A stretch of 64,000 nucleotides of DNA from Ailurus styani (Eukaryota; Chordata; Mammalia; Carnivora; Ailuridae), in the NCBI GenBank assembly GCA_002007465.1, contig LNAC01000758.1:312096-376095 (forward strand), written 5' to 3'. The position numbers and the translations under genes are program-made. Positions 1 through 14,280 of this stretch are shown here, piece after piece; the first letter of the stretch is position 1; the number at the start of each line of letters is the position of its first letter. The notes under the pieces were generated by a model, which saw only the letters and a program-made list of their open reading frames with translations, ran no database searches and had not been told where the DNA came from.

Positions 1-3000
1 GTGTGATAGACTGAGAAGTAGTAACCTCTGAAGTCTAGGGAATGGACACCAGACAGCTGATGCACATACCTTGAGCAATTCTAGTTGGGTTAGGTCCTGG
101 GACAAAACAGCAGATGCCTCCCCGAGCTGGTGCCTGGCTTCTATTTTATCCAAGAAGAATTGAGATGGATATGAAGAAACTTGCTTGATCATGAACACTC
201 TACATCAATTATAAATTTTTGCTTTACTTAGGCTCTGAATGGCCCTAAATTTAGTTATTAGGGACTTAAACAAAAAAGTTTGATATTTACACACCCAAGT
301 TTGTGTCCTGTGAATATCCATACTTTACTAATGGATGTGAAAACAGAAAAGGCAAAAAAATCTTTGCGAGGAGAAACCTCATGAGTGTTACTCTTAGATT
401 TGCCACATTGCTTTTAAATAGCCATTTAAATAGAATTGCAGTTTTCAAGCACCCATTTACCTACAATATTTTTGGGGACTCTGTTATTACCACGGTTAAT
501 TCATTCATGATGGCAGTTTAAGGGCCTAATCAATTAGACCCATCTTCTCATTTAAGGTGAGGAAAATAAGACAGAGGATGTGAACTTAGGCTTCTAGGTT
601 AAGACCTAGTAATGCCCTTGCAAGTTTTCTCCCTCTCAATCATGTTGTTTAAAAAACACATCTTAAATTTCTAGCAAATAACCACATCTTAAAACAATAA
701 GCAAGTAAAAACTCGGCAAACATAAATCATTGGTCCAAACTGGAGTCACTTTCGTTTACTAACATCAAAGAAACACAAAGTGATTAATACTTCTATTAGT
801 TTATATATGGATATAATTATATGGACTTTCATCTAAGAGAGACGTGAATAGAGAATGCTTTTTGCAAACTCACAAATATTTATATTTGTCAATTTTGTTA
901 ATAGTTCTCGAAGGCTAAATATTGGTTAAAAAATGGCTCTAATCTTCAATAAATTAGTGTCATAACAAATAGATCCAGATAAAAGAACCAAATTCTCTTA
1001 CAGCACTGTACCAATGTGCAAAATGAAACATGGCCTTAGGAAACATCACTGCATATTTTAGGAAATATAATCTTTTTCTTTAATGTATTTGCGTAGTAAA
1101 ATCATTTAATTATAATGTGCAAATATATATATATATATAAAAGCTTCGGTGAGAACACAGAATCACTCAGAAATTTCACCTAAAGTGAGATTGTAGATGA
1201 AATACAGGGCATTTTTATGCTGGGTGTGAAAAAGCTGACTAAAATATTTACGTATTAATATCCCATTGCAAAGATCACTGTTAGCTCATTGGCCTTAAAT
1301 TATTCACTAGGTTCAATGGTTATTATTTTTGGCTGCTGCAGCCAGACCTTATAAATACATTTCTAAGGTCATACACTCTATTTTTCATCTAAATCTTTCT
1401 CCTCCTTTTTCTTTTAAAACGGAACATTAAATGAAATTTCCTGACATTCAACCTTAATGAGTCAAACACTTTTTTAGACCACAAATGTAACTACAAGGAT
1501 ATTATTTTTTATACTCAGAGTGATCCAGAAGTCAGGAAATAGGGGATTTTAGTATCAACTTTAATAAATATTATTTTTTAAAAATGGCCGTCACAACAAT
1601 ACCTCTTTTGTTTGAGAACAGAAATTATATCAAAATGTAGTTTAGAAAGAATTTTTTTTTTAGATTTCTCAGCGTTCATACTCCTCAATACATGTCTTGC
1701 CTTGTGAATATCTTTGGACAAAAAACATTTTAAAAGACTCCATCCATGTGTTTTGTGTATTGACTAAGCTGTGGTATACAGTTTCGGGACTGTGGGTATC
1801 TTCCATCACCGTGCAGCTGGAAGGGCCTTTTACTTTGAACCACTCCAATTTTACTCTGCTTTGAATTCAAACACAGTAAAGGATACATTTTTCTCATCAT
1901 GGCGGGGGGGCGTGCAAGGACCTGCCAAACATAGCTTGCCTCAGATCAAAGAGTCCATATAGAATTAAAAAAAAAAATACCTTTGGCATAAGAACAAGTT
2001 TGGGAACCGAAGAGATAAAACTCAACTCTTGACTTGCAGTTGACTTTAGGAAATCAGTTCCCATTTACTTCTCAGTTCAGTTACCTATAATGTCAAGTAA
2101 CCTCACATCACCAACAGTAAGAGAATTTGGTCAGTACACAGTAAGAACTGTATTTCATTGTAGATAATTTTCAGCACTTGTTGGTTTGGGCATTCTCTCT
2201 TGGTCAAATGCTTTGTCACTTTTCTCCATTTCTCCATGCCTTTATGTTTTTGCCTGGTTCCATCTTTGCTCCTCTTTTATCAAATGACTAAAACATGAAT
2301 TAGATAAATACTTAGGGCTATCAACTGGGTGAAGGTTTTATATTAGCAGTGCTTTTAAAGTTCTTTCCAGCCTCAGAACAAGGTCCTCAAACTTCAGGAA
2401 ATGTTTCTTTCTCTGGTTCAATCCTATTTGTGTTTTGAATGCAAAGTTCTGCTTCACTCCCTCTAGCCAGTCCTCCCTCACATTGACCCCCCTCCCATAT
2501 TCTCCATTCCCCATGGCCATCCTCTAAAACTTCTCTTTTGGACCGTGAAGCTCATTTCTATTTCCTATTTAATTCTCTAAGGAGGAGTAAGACTCTGGCT
2601 GCCAAATGGATAGGCTCTTTTTTAAGGCACAACTTTGAAACAATGACTATTTGGTGTATGAGAAGAACTAAATTACTGAATTCTAAAAGAGAATTCATTT
2701 ACATGTGTTTGGGAAGCTTGGAGGACATCACACAAGTGACAGTGGTAGAGTGTCTGGAAGGCAAAGTAGTGTTTTAACATATAAAGAAGATTACCACTGA
2801 TAATCAAGAAATGGTTCCCACTGGAAGAAAAGATGGGTTACTCAAAGAGCAATATAGGGATAGATAAGACTGAATGGAATTGAGAAATCTAAAAACAGGA
2901 TGGCGAAAGAATATGAGATTCAATTAATAAATACAGAACATTTAACTTACACTAGGCCCTAAGCTGTTTCTAGGAGCTTACCCTTAACTTGGGTATCAGG

Positions 3001-3067
3001 AAGTGTTCTCCTGAATACTAGGCCTTAAGGCTAAAATTCTAAGTCAACACAAAGACCTTTGGAAAAC
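1..3067. other. Unique AT-rich stretch, no gene seen
   Basis: No recognisable exon, RNA gene or interspersed repeat. Open frames here are at most about 80 codons, with no protein-family resemblance. Contains a short TA run near 1123 and a G run near 1905. Confidence 0.6.
1123..1139. repeat. (TA)n short microsatellite
   Basis: About eight uninterrupted TA units in an AT-rich context. Simple repeat only. Confidence 0.85.
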
Positions 3068-3706
3068 AACAGAAGCAAAAATCAATAAGTAGGACTGCAT
3101 TGAACTCGCAAGCTATGGCTTAGCAAAGGAAACCATCAGCAAAATGTAAAGACAACCTCTGGAATGGAAGAAAATATTTGCAAACCACGTATCTGATAAA
3201 AAGGCTCTTATGCCAAATATACAAGGAAGTCCTATAGCCCAATAGAGTATAAAAACAAATAACCCAACTAAAAAACAGGCAAAGGACCTGAATAGAGTTT
3301 GTTCCAAAGACGTACAGGTGGCCAACAGGTACATGTAAAGGTGTTCAGCATCATTAATCATCAGGGAAATGCAAATCAAAACCACAGTGAAATACTACCT
3401 CACACCTGTCAGAAGGGTCACTATTAAAAAACAAAACAAAACAAAGCTAACAAATGCTGATAAGGGTGTGGGGGAAAGGGAACCCTTGGGCACTGCTCGA
3501 GGGAATGTGAATTGTTTCAGTTACTATGGAAAACAATATGAAGTTTCCTCAAAAAATTAAAAATAGTGCTACCATATGATGCGGCAGTCCAACTTCTGGG
3601 TCTATACCTGAAGAAAATGGAACTGTTATCTCCAAGAGATATCTGTACTCCCCTGTTCATCACAGCATCATTCACAATAGCCAAAGTACAGGAACAACCT
3701 AAGGGA
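3068..3706 (+). mobile_element. L1 (LINE-1) fragment, C-terminal part of ORF2
   Basis: This forward-strand relic covers the end of L1 ORF2 and stops before the 3' UTR. Recognisable steps are the 'aaaggaaaccatcagcaaaa' block, the 'gggaaatgcaaatcaaaacc' block near 3363, the 'actatggaaaacaatatg' block and the 'cacaatagccaaagtaca' block near 3673. Short frames in it read [20 protein letters not shown], the conserved ORF2 C-terminal motif, but stops and frameshifts break the rest. Both ends are truncated and there is no poly(A). Mid-age mammalian L1M type; dead. Confidence 0.85.
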
Positions 3707-3975
3707 GAAGATTTTAGTTTCATTTTTATTAAATCTGAATTTTAACTCATCCTTTCAGTTATGAATTAGTATAAAAATTTTATTTTCTTTCTAAAAACAT
3801 AAATTTATCTACATGTCTACCTGGTCAGCTACACAGTGCCATTTTGCTGATTAATTGCTGTGACTCCATCTTCTATATCTTTAGACATATTCTCAAACTA
3901 TTTTCTGTATTTACTAATTTAAACCTATGGAATCTTGGAGACTGTCACTATTCATTGTTTTTGGTGACTTATTAA

Positions 3976-4345
3976 AAAGTAGATTATTTTTAGAACATTT
4001 TTAGGCTCACAGCAAAATTGAGAGGAGGTTCTGAAATTCCACATACACCTTGACCCCAGTGTGCATGTCTTTCCCCATTAGAAACCCCCAAACAGAATGG
4101 TAGTTTTGTTACAATTGATAAACCTGTATGGACACCATGGACACCTCCTGTTACGCAAAGTCCACGGTGTACATCAGGGTTCACTCTTTGTTGTACGTTC
4201 TATGGGTTTGGACACAGGTATAGTGACATATACCCACCGCTAGAGTATCCTACAGAGTAGTTTCACAGCTCTAAAAATCCTGTATTCCTCTTATTCATAC
4301 CTCCCTACCCTGAACTTCTAGGAACCACTGGTCTCTGTGTGCTTG
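3976..4345 (-). mobile_element. Old L1M 3' UTR fragment (reverse)
   Basis: Reads as the reverse complement of an old mammalian L1M 3' UTR. Matching blocks are 'ttaggctcacagcaaaattg', 'gttacaattgataaacct', 'agggttcactctttgttg' and 'ctatgggtttggacacag'. No coding content. Divergence is high, so the subfamily (L1MC/MD range) is a guess. Confidence 0.7.
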
Positions 4346-7300
4346 CTGATGTTTCAAGGTGAGCTCTTACTTAATTCAATTCTTGTGAATTCTCAAGACC
4401 TGAGTTGGTGGTCCTTCCCTGCTGAGAGGATTTGTAGTTACTCTTGTCACAAACCCAAAGGATATTGCCAACATGGGAATGCTCTGGCTCTCTTTAGGGA
4501 CACTCATTTCATATTCAATAAAGTAGTTTGTTATTCTACATTTCAAATATCTAGCAGAAAACATGACCCATAGTTGATGGTTCATAAACATAAATTAATG
4601 TATTTTCTCCCTGAGCTACTTAACTTTTTTGGTGAATATATATGAATCTATACCTCTATGCTTTTTCAAAGTAACAATCTTATTTCTTATACCTCCTGTT
4701 CTCTTTTCATTTGAAACTTCCCCATTAAAAGCAAGATGTAGTGGAAAACTTAACCAATGATCTGAACATACTGGTTTCACATGAGTTCTGCATAGTCAAA
4801 CTTCTGTTCATGTAATTTCTAACATTTGCTTTAATATAATGTTAAAGACATGACTCTATGTAACACGTTTACATAGGAAAAATGAGTATACTTTAGATTA
4901 GAAACTTAAATATTCCTCTGAGAATTACATGTGACTTTGTCCACATAGGCAAAGTGATTGGAACTTCTCTGATACAGAGAACCATGGAACAGAAATGGAT
5001 AGAGTAGAGCTAATGAACTTGGTACTGACTTAGGCTAATCAAGCATACAGTTTTCTAACTGGAGTAGTGTTGCCGACGATTAGCTTATGCTGTGGTTTAC
5101 GTAAACAGTTTTGTAGATCTACACATTTAGGACTCAGAATTTTATAGGTCAATGAAAATGTACCATATGATGGGGAATAGAATGATCCTACGGAAGTTTC
5201 CAATGGATACATTTTGCTATACCTCTCAGTGGTAATTTGAAATTTTATTTTACTGCTTTTGTTTTTCAATGCATATGTATTTTTCAAAACTTGTGAATTA
5301 GCTTAGCATCATTTTCTGCCAAGCTGTAACTGAATTTCAATAAGGCAGAGAAATAGAAATACTGGGTATTGTACCTTCCATTAAGAAGGATTCAAGAGTA
5401 GAGCAAACTAAAAGTGTACACCTCAGGCACAGTTCATCATCTTTAGTCTCTCCTAACCTCTTCGGAGGCAGCATGGCCATTCACTCAATTAATAATGGCA
5501 AATTGCTTTCATAGGAATACATAAAATTTCACAGTGATGGCTATTAAAAAATATCACTGCAGAAATGTCACAAATTTTCCAAACTTGTAGCATGTTTTAA
5601 TTTTTTAATAGGCACCAAACAAAAGCAAGGAGCATTTTTATTTTTTTTTTGAGAAATCGAAAATAAGAGTAGCCTATGTTAAATTTCTACTGTAAAACTT
5701 GGTAGATCTTTACTTTCAAAAAGCATGCTACCAGGTCCTGTGAATCTGTTGACTTGTCAGTTAATATAAGAAAATAGAAAATGCTATCTGAAACCCACAT
5801 TTACATGGCTCAGACAATTTGAGAAAGATTTGTTTTTTTCCTCAAAGACAGGATTTCTACTAAGCAAAAAATTTTTTTTCTATTCTGATTTGAAAGGTAC
5901 TATTTTAGAGTATGAATTGAAAAGCACAATTTGAATCGTGTGACTCAGCTCTAAGACACTTGGTTGCTCAGGAGTCATGGAGTGTCATTTTAAATGTGTA
6001 AGTGGCATGATAAACCTCCCACTTTTCTATGAATAGAGCTCTCACTGGACCCGGTTATCTCAGAACCCCAAGGTACAATACGATAATGATACTACTTAAC
6101 ATCAGTGCCAAAGTAGGGGGAAAAAGGAGGGGTGGGGGAGCTACAAGCATTTTCACTAGAAAGAAAATCAGATTAAAATATTAATTTGCTGATTAATATA
6201 ACATTAGCTGACCTATTTTCTCCAGCGTGTGAAACAACAAAGACATGTGAAGCTAAATAACTGCCTAAAAGATAAATGTTTTAAGAATTCCCAGGGAGAT
6301 GTTTAGTTCCTTTTTAAACATCATTAAAGATAGACCGTGCATATATCAGGCAGTTTTATGCTTTCTGTGCTGAAACATCCTGTTTACATTTATGAATGCA
6401 ATGTCAAGAATAGAGGTTTGCTTAAGAGTCCTCCTTGTTTCAAACTTCAGACCAGTAGGTGTCAGTTTTCTTACCCTTGGTCACTCACTGTAGGATTTTA
6501 CAAGAATGCAGATTCTTCCAAGGAAGTGATTCAGGTCACACTTGGAAATTTATTTTTTTAAACTATTCATAAATTGGGATAATATTGACTTTAAAATTAG
6601 AAACCAGCAAGCTGCCGTCCACATGCTCACAGCCCCAGAACCTCAGAAATTCAAGCTGGCCTTCAAAGAAGCACATTGTAAAGAAACAGGACAGGCTTTT
6701 GTGCTGAGAACGGTGTTCCTAGTACAACTGTTTCTCATATCATGCACTGATAAACCACATTTTTCTTTGTAAAGTTAGAGATTGTGGAACAAAATTTTTA
6801 AGTCTTCCTTGAATTCCAAAACTGCTAGAAATTTGATCAACTGAGAAATCAAATAAAATTCACTTTGATTCTGATGCAGAGTCTGAAGATTTTGGAGTAG
6901 TTTTGTTAAGATAATACAGTGGGGATCCAAGGGAGAAATGTAAGTGGTAATGATGGGGTGCAGTCAGTGAAGTGTAGACACGAAAGATTTGGGAGGGAGA
7001 GGAAATAGGATTACCCAAGTGAGAGATGGTTGAGGCCATTGGAAGGAAAGGGTTTAAATTAACTTCTTGGCTCTTTAGAATATTTTGTTGATTAGTCACT
7101 AACATAACAGGAGACGTAACGCTGAGTTTTTGCTTAACATTTTAAAAGAAACTCTATCCTTTAACATAAAATATAAATATCTTTTTAAAGCCACTTTCCA
7201 TGGCTTGGGACTCTGAAATATGTCCTCAAGGGGTAATGCCGAGTCTATCCCTAAATTTTAGTGACTTCATGAAACCATGAAACCTCCCCTTTTTTACGTC

Positions 7301-7628
7301 CAGTCTAAGTTTCACTTCTATAAAGCCTGTTTCAAAAACATTTTTTTTCTCTTTTCCTCAACTTTTGTAACAGTTTATTGCTTTTTAAATGTTCCATTGA
7401 ATTCCAGAGCGCTTGTTGTTCTGGTGCAGTGTATAGGATATCCCTGGGGTCTCTCCGAGATTCTGGGTCAGCTCTTAAGCTGTTCAATTGCAACTTCTCT
7501 TTTTCATTCATATTCTGCTTCTCCCTCTCCGTGTCTAACACACACATGCACACACAAACACACCTTTTGAAAATTCGTTAGAATAGGTACCTGTGATGAA
7601 CAATATGTGACCTTAAGCTATTGTCCTC
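4346..7628. other. Unique AT-rich stretch, no gene seen
   Basis: No repeat family or gene recognised. The frame at 6542-6772 has a locally gene-like composition (6600-6772) but a poor splice context. A purine/G-rich patch lies at 6115-6140, and a CA-rich patch at 7540-7563. Confidence 0.55.
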
Positions 7629-7851
7629 AAAAATCAACAACAGAGGGCGCCTGGGTGGCTCAGTGGGTTAAAGCCGCTGCCTTCAGCTCAGGTCATGATC
7701 CCAGGGTCCGGGATCGAGGCCCACATCGGGCTCTCTGCTCAGCAGGGAGCCTGCTTCCTCTCTCCTCTCTCTCTGCCTGCCTCTCTGCCTACTTGTAATC
7801 TCTCTCTGTGTGTCAAATGAATAAATAAAATCTTTAAAAAAAAATCAACAA
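7629..7851 (+). mobile_element. Young CAN-SINE (SINEC, mustelid type) with target-site duplication
   Basis: Complete tRNA-derived SINE. The head 'gggcgcctgggtggctcagt' carries the Pol III A-box region. The 'ggtcatgatcccagggtc' body follows, then a CT-rich region and a tail ending in the AATAAA-type signal and an A run. It is flanked by a perfect 12-bp duplication AAAAATCAACAA at 7629-7640 and 7840-7851. Near-consensus sequence and an intact duplication point to a recent insertion. The 63-codon frame overlapping it is a by-product. Confidence 0.95.
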
Positions 7852-10800
7852 AGACAGGGTACAGTGGTATGCTAGTGAGTGTTGAACAAATATTCAACAA
7901 AGAATGTTGAATTCTTTCTCTGGAAAGAAAAAAATAAAAGCCCTGATACTTAGTGTTGGCTTGTTTTCCTGGTGTAAATATTCTTGCCTTGTCTGATTTC
8001 CAGCTCCTGAGGTGACCTCACTGAATGTGGCCTTGGGACAAAATATATATAATTGACTCTTAGGAACTGGTAGAAGTTGAATGACTGTACTTTTATCTGG
8101 GCCTCTTGAAAAGGTTGTTCATGCAGCTGGTAACCTTAAAAAAAATACATTAGCATCTCTCTTCACCCCATCCCTCAACCAGGAGCAGGCTTACTTACTG
8201 CATGATTTAAAAAGGGATATATTCCCCAAACTCCTTGTCACTGAGCTATGACAGAAATCTTCTGTACATATAGCATTCATGTGGATATTATGTCATATAT
8301 GGGAGACTTGAGGACAAAAGAAATAAATGAAAATATGCTGCTATTCAAGCTGACTTCTGTTCCATGAGTATAAAATACTTCATTTCTTCAATGTGTCTTA
8401 TCTTCTGCCACCATACATGAAACTGGTTAAAAAGCCAACATACAGTTTCATAAGTTAGGGTTAAAGTAAAACCCTGATGGATATCCTATATGTTGAAACT
8501 GATAGAAACACGCAAATGTGAAAGTCGTCTTTATAATTCAGCAATAAATAGGAATTTATTTTCATTGATCAAAACTGGGAATAATATAGAATAATTCTGT
8601 GAGTACAAAATATTGTTGCTGTGGAAACTTCAAATTCTAATACTATACCAGCAATTTTTTTTTCACTTTGAAGCATTCACTGACCATTTATGTACTGAAT
8701 TCCAGGGGATTTTCTTTTTACCTGCCTTGCATTGCCATGTTGTGTTTCACAAAATTTAATACCTAAAATCTTCCAGCACAAATGCTGAGAATATTTAACT
8801 ATATGCTATGGTTTTAAGTCAAATTGGAATTCTTTGGCAGTCAAAATTCTATGCACTTGCTCTGTTAATATATGTGGAGATTACGTATATGTACTTTTAT
8901 ATGTGTATGTATATGTTTTGTCTATAATACCCAGAGACATATTTGGAATACTAATTATTTGCTGGCAATATTCAGTTATTATAGATATTTTCCAGTCATA
9001 ATAGAGTTTGGGTCAAACTTCCTTGACTAAAATATATATATACTCAACTGCAAAAGAAAGATGAGATCAAATCACTGCCAGAAAATTGACGTGCTTCCAT
9101 GCCATTGCCAGGCCTCATCTGACTGCAGACTGATGTGGTACACCACAGCCTACCATTTCCTTTTCTTCTCTATTTCCTTCGGGTTCTCATTCTCAAGAAA
9201 TGATTATGAGACAGATTTAAGGTTTGAGATTTATTATTCTTAATCACTCCATACCCTAGAGCAAATAAATAAATTTTTGTGAAATTTTCATTTGGTAGTA
9301 CAATCCTAAGAATGTCACTAAAGACATTAAAATAGCCTAGTGTTTCTTTAATAGAGTATTAAATGTCAACATCTTGATAAAACAGTACAGAATAGATAAT
9401 AAATGATAAAAAATTGTGCACATATTGTAAAGGCTGCTCAATATAGACTAACAAAACTTGTTGTTAATCAAGTAATGTTAGTTAATGATACTGTGAAAAA
9501 CCTTCATTTATCTCATATTACCAGATGTAAGTATAACTAATTATATTACAATAATACAATTTAAAACATATTAGTTAAAGAATATTAGAATTTTATCTAG
9601 TTGGCTTTGTATCCTCTATTACGATAAAAAGTAATAATGTCAGCTTAAGAGACATTATGCCAAATAAGAAACATGAAATGAACAAAAATAATCAAGTGTG
9701 AATTACAGATAAATGTCCATCTATTTTTAACTCCTTGTTGAGCTCACAGAAAGTAAATTCTTCCTTTTGTTTCTTGGCTGACAGTATCCTTCTCACCCAC
9801 ACTCAAAACCTACTTGAGTTTCATCTCGGTGCTATGAAAACATCTTGCAGTATTCTAATAGGGCCATGCCCTGTACCCATTAGAGATAGCGTATAGAGAA
9901 ATGATGCCAAAAATGTGCCAAATGAAACTGCAATATTTATTTCAGTTCAGCTCATAATGCATATGAAAAATGCTAGCTCTTAGTGTCCTTTTTATCAAGG
10001 TCTTTGTCCTAATATTCACTCAAAAGCTAATTCACTCTCTTTTTAAACTCTGTCCAGTTCTATTTGAATCACATTCCCACGGGTCTTAATGGCAGATAGC
10101 CTGGTGACATCAAGGGCCACCACAATCCTTACACAAGCTGGGATCTACTGTGGTGATAATTGTTGCAGCAGGATTTTAGGAATAAATTGCAACATATGCC
10201 CTAACCTAATTTTGAGGAAATTATTCCCCAAGGAAGTAATTCAGAGATCTGTCTTTCCATCATTTGACAATCTACATAGGCATTTTCATGCTGTCTCACT
10301 TATTCTGTGGAACATTCCTGCAAATTTTATATTATTAATCCCATTTGAGACCCTAGACCCAACTTCACACAATTCAAAAGTGATAGTGGGACTTGACCAA
10401 TGCCCTATGCTTTCCCTAGACCTTTTCTTTTCTTATTTAACAGGATTTTAAAAAGGGTCATTAAAATCCCAATCTTGATTTTGAGTATTTATTCTTATGA
10501 ACAGATAAACTGTAGGAGAATCACACTTAATTTTTGCAAAACCCTATGGTAGATAGTGGTCTGTATTTGGTGAAAGTGTACAGTGTTGAATGACCTCAAA
10601 ACCTTACTTTCTAACAGTTCATTATAATAAGAGATCCAGGATAAATATGTATAAAACAGGTTTCAGTAGACCAGTAATACATTTTAAAGATGTCAATTTT
10701 AAGATACTTCTTAGACATGGTGAATCATTCTACATTAGAAAACAACATTTATGGCAAGATGCAACCTAAGAGAAATCAACCAGCAAGTTAAAGTATCTAC

Positions 10801-13329
10801 CTTTTTTTTTAATTTACCTTTCTATATTATGAATAGTAACACTTAGCCATTTTTGCTTCACCTTACAATTTTTATTTTATTTGTACCTTCACTAAAATTC
10901 TAGATGTAGGTTTTAAATTCACTGTATATTTTTTATAATATGGTAAGGAAAAATCCTGTATTTTCATTAGCATTTTGCTATTTAAGGATCTGATCTGTGT
11001 ATGTAGCTTTATGTTGCCTTTCTGGAAGAATATACGGAAGATATGAATCCAAGCTCATTTTAGTAACTAAAGAACTCTGTTCTCCTTTTGCTCTTTGTTT
11101 TAAAAATAGTCTTTCTGTTTCAAAAATGGAAAGACAAGATTTAGTTGTATCAAACAGAATGAACCCTTCTTAGGATTGCTCTATTTGAGACTATATGCTT
11201 CTAAAGCAACTATATTTTGCCTTTTGTAAACCAATACAGCAAAATCAAGTAAAAAGAAACTGGAGATTCAAGTCTGTTTACTGCATAGGGGTTGTAAAGT
11301 TCGTGGTTTCTCACCAAACTTTAGATCTAAAAATAAAATAGAATCCATAAAATTCAGTGAGTTTTTCTGGCTGGTAGTAATGACTGAAACTGGAGGGAAG
11401 GATAAAAGATGTGATGTATTTTCATGGTAACTTCATTAAAATCCAAAACAGAAGGACAATTTCGCAGACATTCAGACATAACAAGTAATAATACATGGGA
11501 AATGTCTTATGAGAACCAGGAAATAGTCTGACAAATCTTCCCAGCTATCAATAAAGTGATTTTTCGTAGATTTTTTTTAATGGAAATCAAATAGACTTAA
11601 TGCACCTGTATATCAACAGAAGAGATTGTTGGGGGGGGGGAGGTGGGAAACAATAAGCAAAAAAATTTAAGATTTTCAGAACGCCCAAGTTACATTCCCT
11701 GGAGTTCCACTTTCCTCCTGCTGTCATGTTAATTCTCCTTCCCCCAACCGCCTCCTCCATATCCGTCTCCTTTTCTAAGACCTGTACCTTTCCACAAAAT
11801 TGTTTTACAATAATACACAGAATAAATAATCGCTTTAAGTTTTACTTATCACTTACCTGTTTTTCTTCTACCAACATAACCATGTGATGATATCCTTTTC
11901 CTATTAGACATTTTAAAGGATAGCCAAAGATCCTAAAAATATTTGAGAAACATTTTTAAACCATCTTAGGAACTAATTTTATGACATGTGACAAGAAGCA
12001 GTGTGTATCTATTTTAAATATTATGTTCTGGATATTGTAACATGGGAAGCACAAAAAAATCCCCCTTCATAATCAACCTGGTTAAAAAGACAAACTATTG
12101 AACTCTTGGAATAATACTTTATATTTTTAACTTTTATATTTTTATATTAATCATTGTTTTATATTATAATATAAATTTTATAAACTTTTTTTACTATTCC
12201 CATTTCCTTCCTCTTTTCCTCTTTTCTCCTATGCCTTTACCCATGGTCAGAAGTTCTAAATATTATATACCTATTACTCGATAATTATAATCTTTAAAAT
12301 CATTTTAGGAAATTGGTGTTAAAAACTTCATTTTAAAGGAGAAATCTGAAGCTCTGAGAGGGTGAATTACTAAAAAGGAGATGTCTCTTCACTCTACCAC
12401 ATAGAATAATCAATAAAATGGAGACATCCAAAAGAAATTAAAACCTTCAAAAATGATACCATCACTAACCCAGGCTATCACAGACAAAGTCAAAGAACAC
12501 ATTTCTTTTACACACAACCCCTACATAGTGTGTGCTGGTGTTGAAAGTGCTCACGGTTGAGGTAACAGGTCACTCAGCATATCGTCCCAACATTTCGGAA
12601 ACAGATCTGCGACATGATGAACAAGCAATGAAAAGAACAGGGATAGAGGTAAGCATTTCCCACCCAGTCTTGGAATGAACATTCATTGCTTAGCTAGCAC
12701 AGATATAGTCCATCACCAAAGGAACTGAAAAAATAAAGTGTGTGTTGATAAATGTGTCAAAATTTTCAAGGATAAATTTTTTGATCATTTAGACTTCTAG
12801 AGGTTAGTAGAACTGAAACTAAAATGTCAAGGCAGGGAAAGGTGGTACATAGTTGTTTAGATAAAAATAACACATGTCAATGATAAAACGGTTGTTTAGA
12901 TATTTTAGTGATCATGAGAGAAACAAGGCCCATAATCTGTACTTTATGGTAGGTTTGTATTTCACAACTTGGTTGTCTTGTAAGTCAAACAAGTTATTCC
13001 CGAATAGACAGCAGTCAACTCCTCGGCATGACTAATGGCTCATAGCAATTGATATTTTTCTGTCAAATGGTAATTTCTACCACAAATAGAACTCTAACTC
13101 TGAGTGACATCTAGAAATAATATGAATTATAACAAAATGGCTGAACTGATTTTTAATTGCCATATCTTGACCTGAATTAAAATTTGGTTTTAAAAATATG
13201 AAGACCCTGATACAGGTAGATAGATCTCTTGCTGAGTAATTCCTAATTACTGACCTATTTTATGTGACTTTTCAAGATTTTTTGTTTATACTTAGTGAAC
13301 TGCTGCTGTGAATTATAGGGTTAAATGAA
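7852..13329. other. Unique AT-rich stretch, no gene seen
   Basis: No gene or well-supported repeat apart from a weak MIR-like core near 12.3 kb. It holds the longest open frame of the window (10089-10451, 120 codons), with no family resemblance and an AT-rich bias like its surroundings. A G run lies at 11630-11643 and a very AT-rich patch at 12117-12185. Confidence 0.55.
12297..12400 (-). mobile_element. Possible MIR core (reverse), weak
   Basis: 'cattttaaaggagaaatctgaagctctgag' resembles the reverse MIR core ('cattttacagatgaggaaactgaggc'). Only about 100 bases are recognisable. Confidence 0.35.
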
Positions 13330-13700
13330 TCATCAAGTGAGCACAGCCATGTAACCACTAACCAATAAAAATACAGTGCATTAATGAACACATCACAAGG
13401 CTACTTTAGGGCCCATCCCAATCACTCTGCCCCATCCTTGCCCAAAATAAACATTATCAATCTTTAACATTATTGCTTAACTCACTAGTTTTTGAACTTT
13501 ATATAAAATGGAATCATGTATCATTTGTGTATAGCTCATCTCCTTCAACACTGTTATTTGTGTAATTCATCCATTTTGTTGCATATAGCTGTATGGTATT
13601 CATTACTCTAGAGTATTCCCCTGTACAGATACAGCACCATTTGTTTACCTACTCTGTAAATTGGGCACGTGTTATTTATAGTTTAGGGCTACTGTGATAG
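13330..13700 (-). mobile_element. Old L1M 3' UTR fragment (reverse)
   Basis: 'catgtaaccactaaccaata', 'aaaatggaatcatgtatcat', 'gtatggtattcattactc' and 'ctactgtgatagtgtccctatgaa' follow the order of an old L1M 3' UTR read in reverse. Heavily diverged. Confidence 0.6.
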
Positions 13701-14134
13701 TGTCCCTATGAATATTCTCACACACTTCTTTCAGAGCCAAGCCCAAACATTTAGGTTAAGTGAAATTGCTTTGGCCCTGAATCAATTTTGTCACCAAGAC
13801 AGAAGTTCCTATAAAGTGTTTAAGTACATATTTGCTAGTCAGTTGGTGATTCCTGAATTATTTAATAAGGGATTCTTAGACATGAAAAGTCACAGGTGGC
13901 ATAAAGAATTTTCTTGAAGTTCAGCTCATATAGCACTTTAAATAGAATTTTTTAAGAAAAGAAAAATTATTCCTCTACCAGAATCAAGTCAAACTGTTGG
14001 AAATCTGGGGTGGGAGAGGTGGCAGGAGTCAGTGTGAAAGCCTATCCCTCCCATCAGCTCAGTGGGACCAACTCTGAGGCACAGGCCATGATTCTGGAGA
14101 CTGATAATCTATATCAAAAGGATCCTAAAATTCT
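13701..14134. other. No feature recognised
   Basis: Contains a 69-codon frame (13708-13917) without family resemblance. Otherwise plain sequence. Confidence 0.5.
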
Positions 14135-14280
14135 AGTTTGTTTTAAACACCAATTCATTGAGATGTAACCAACATAAAATAAACTGCACGTACTTAAGGT
14201 GTACAGCTTGATGAGATTTGACGTGTGTAAACACCCATGAAACTACCCCCACAATCAAGATAATCTAGCCATCGCTCCTG

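Noticed and set aside
6542..6772. 76-codon forward frame with gene-like composition
   Set aside because: The upstream AG has no polypyrimidine tract, there is no downstream donor, and the frame simply runs to a stop. No family resemblance.
7645..7720. tRNA-like sequence in the SINE heads
   Set aside because: It is the tRNA-derived promoter part of CAN-SINEs, not a tRNA gene; it is continuous with the SINE body and flanked by target duplications.
10089..10451. Longest open frame in the window (120 codons, forward)
   Set aside because: No protein-family resemblance and no splice or promoter context; a frame this long is expected by chance in 64 kb. A blastp hit or conservation of the frame would be needed.
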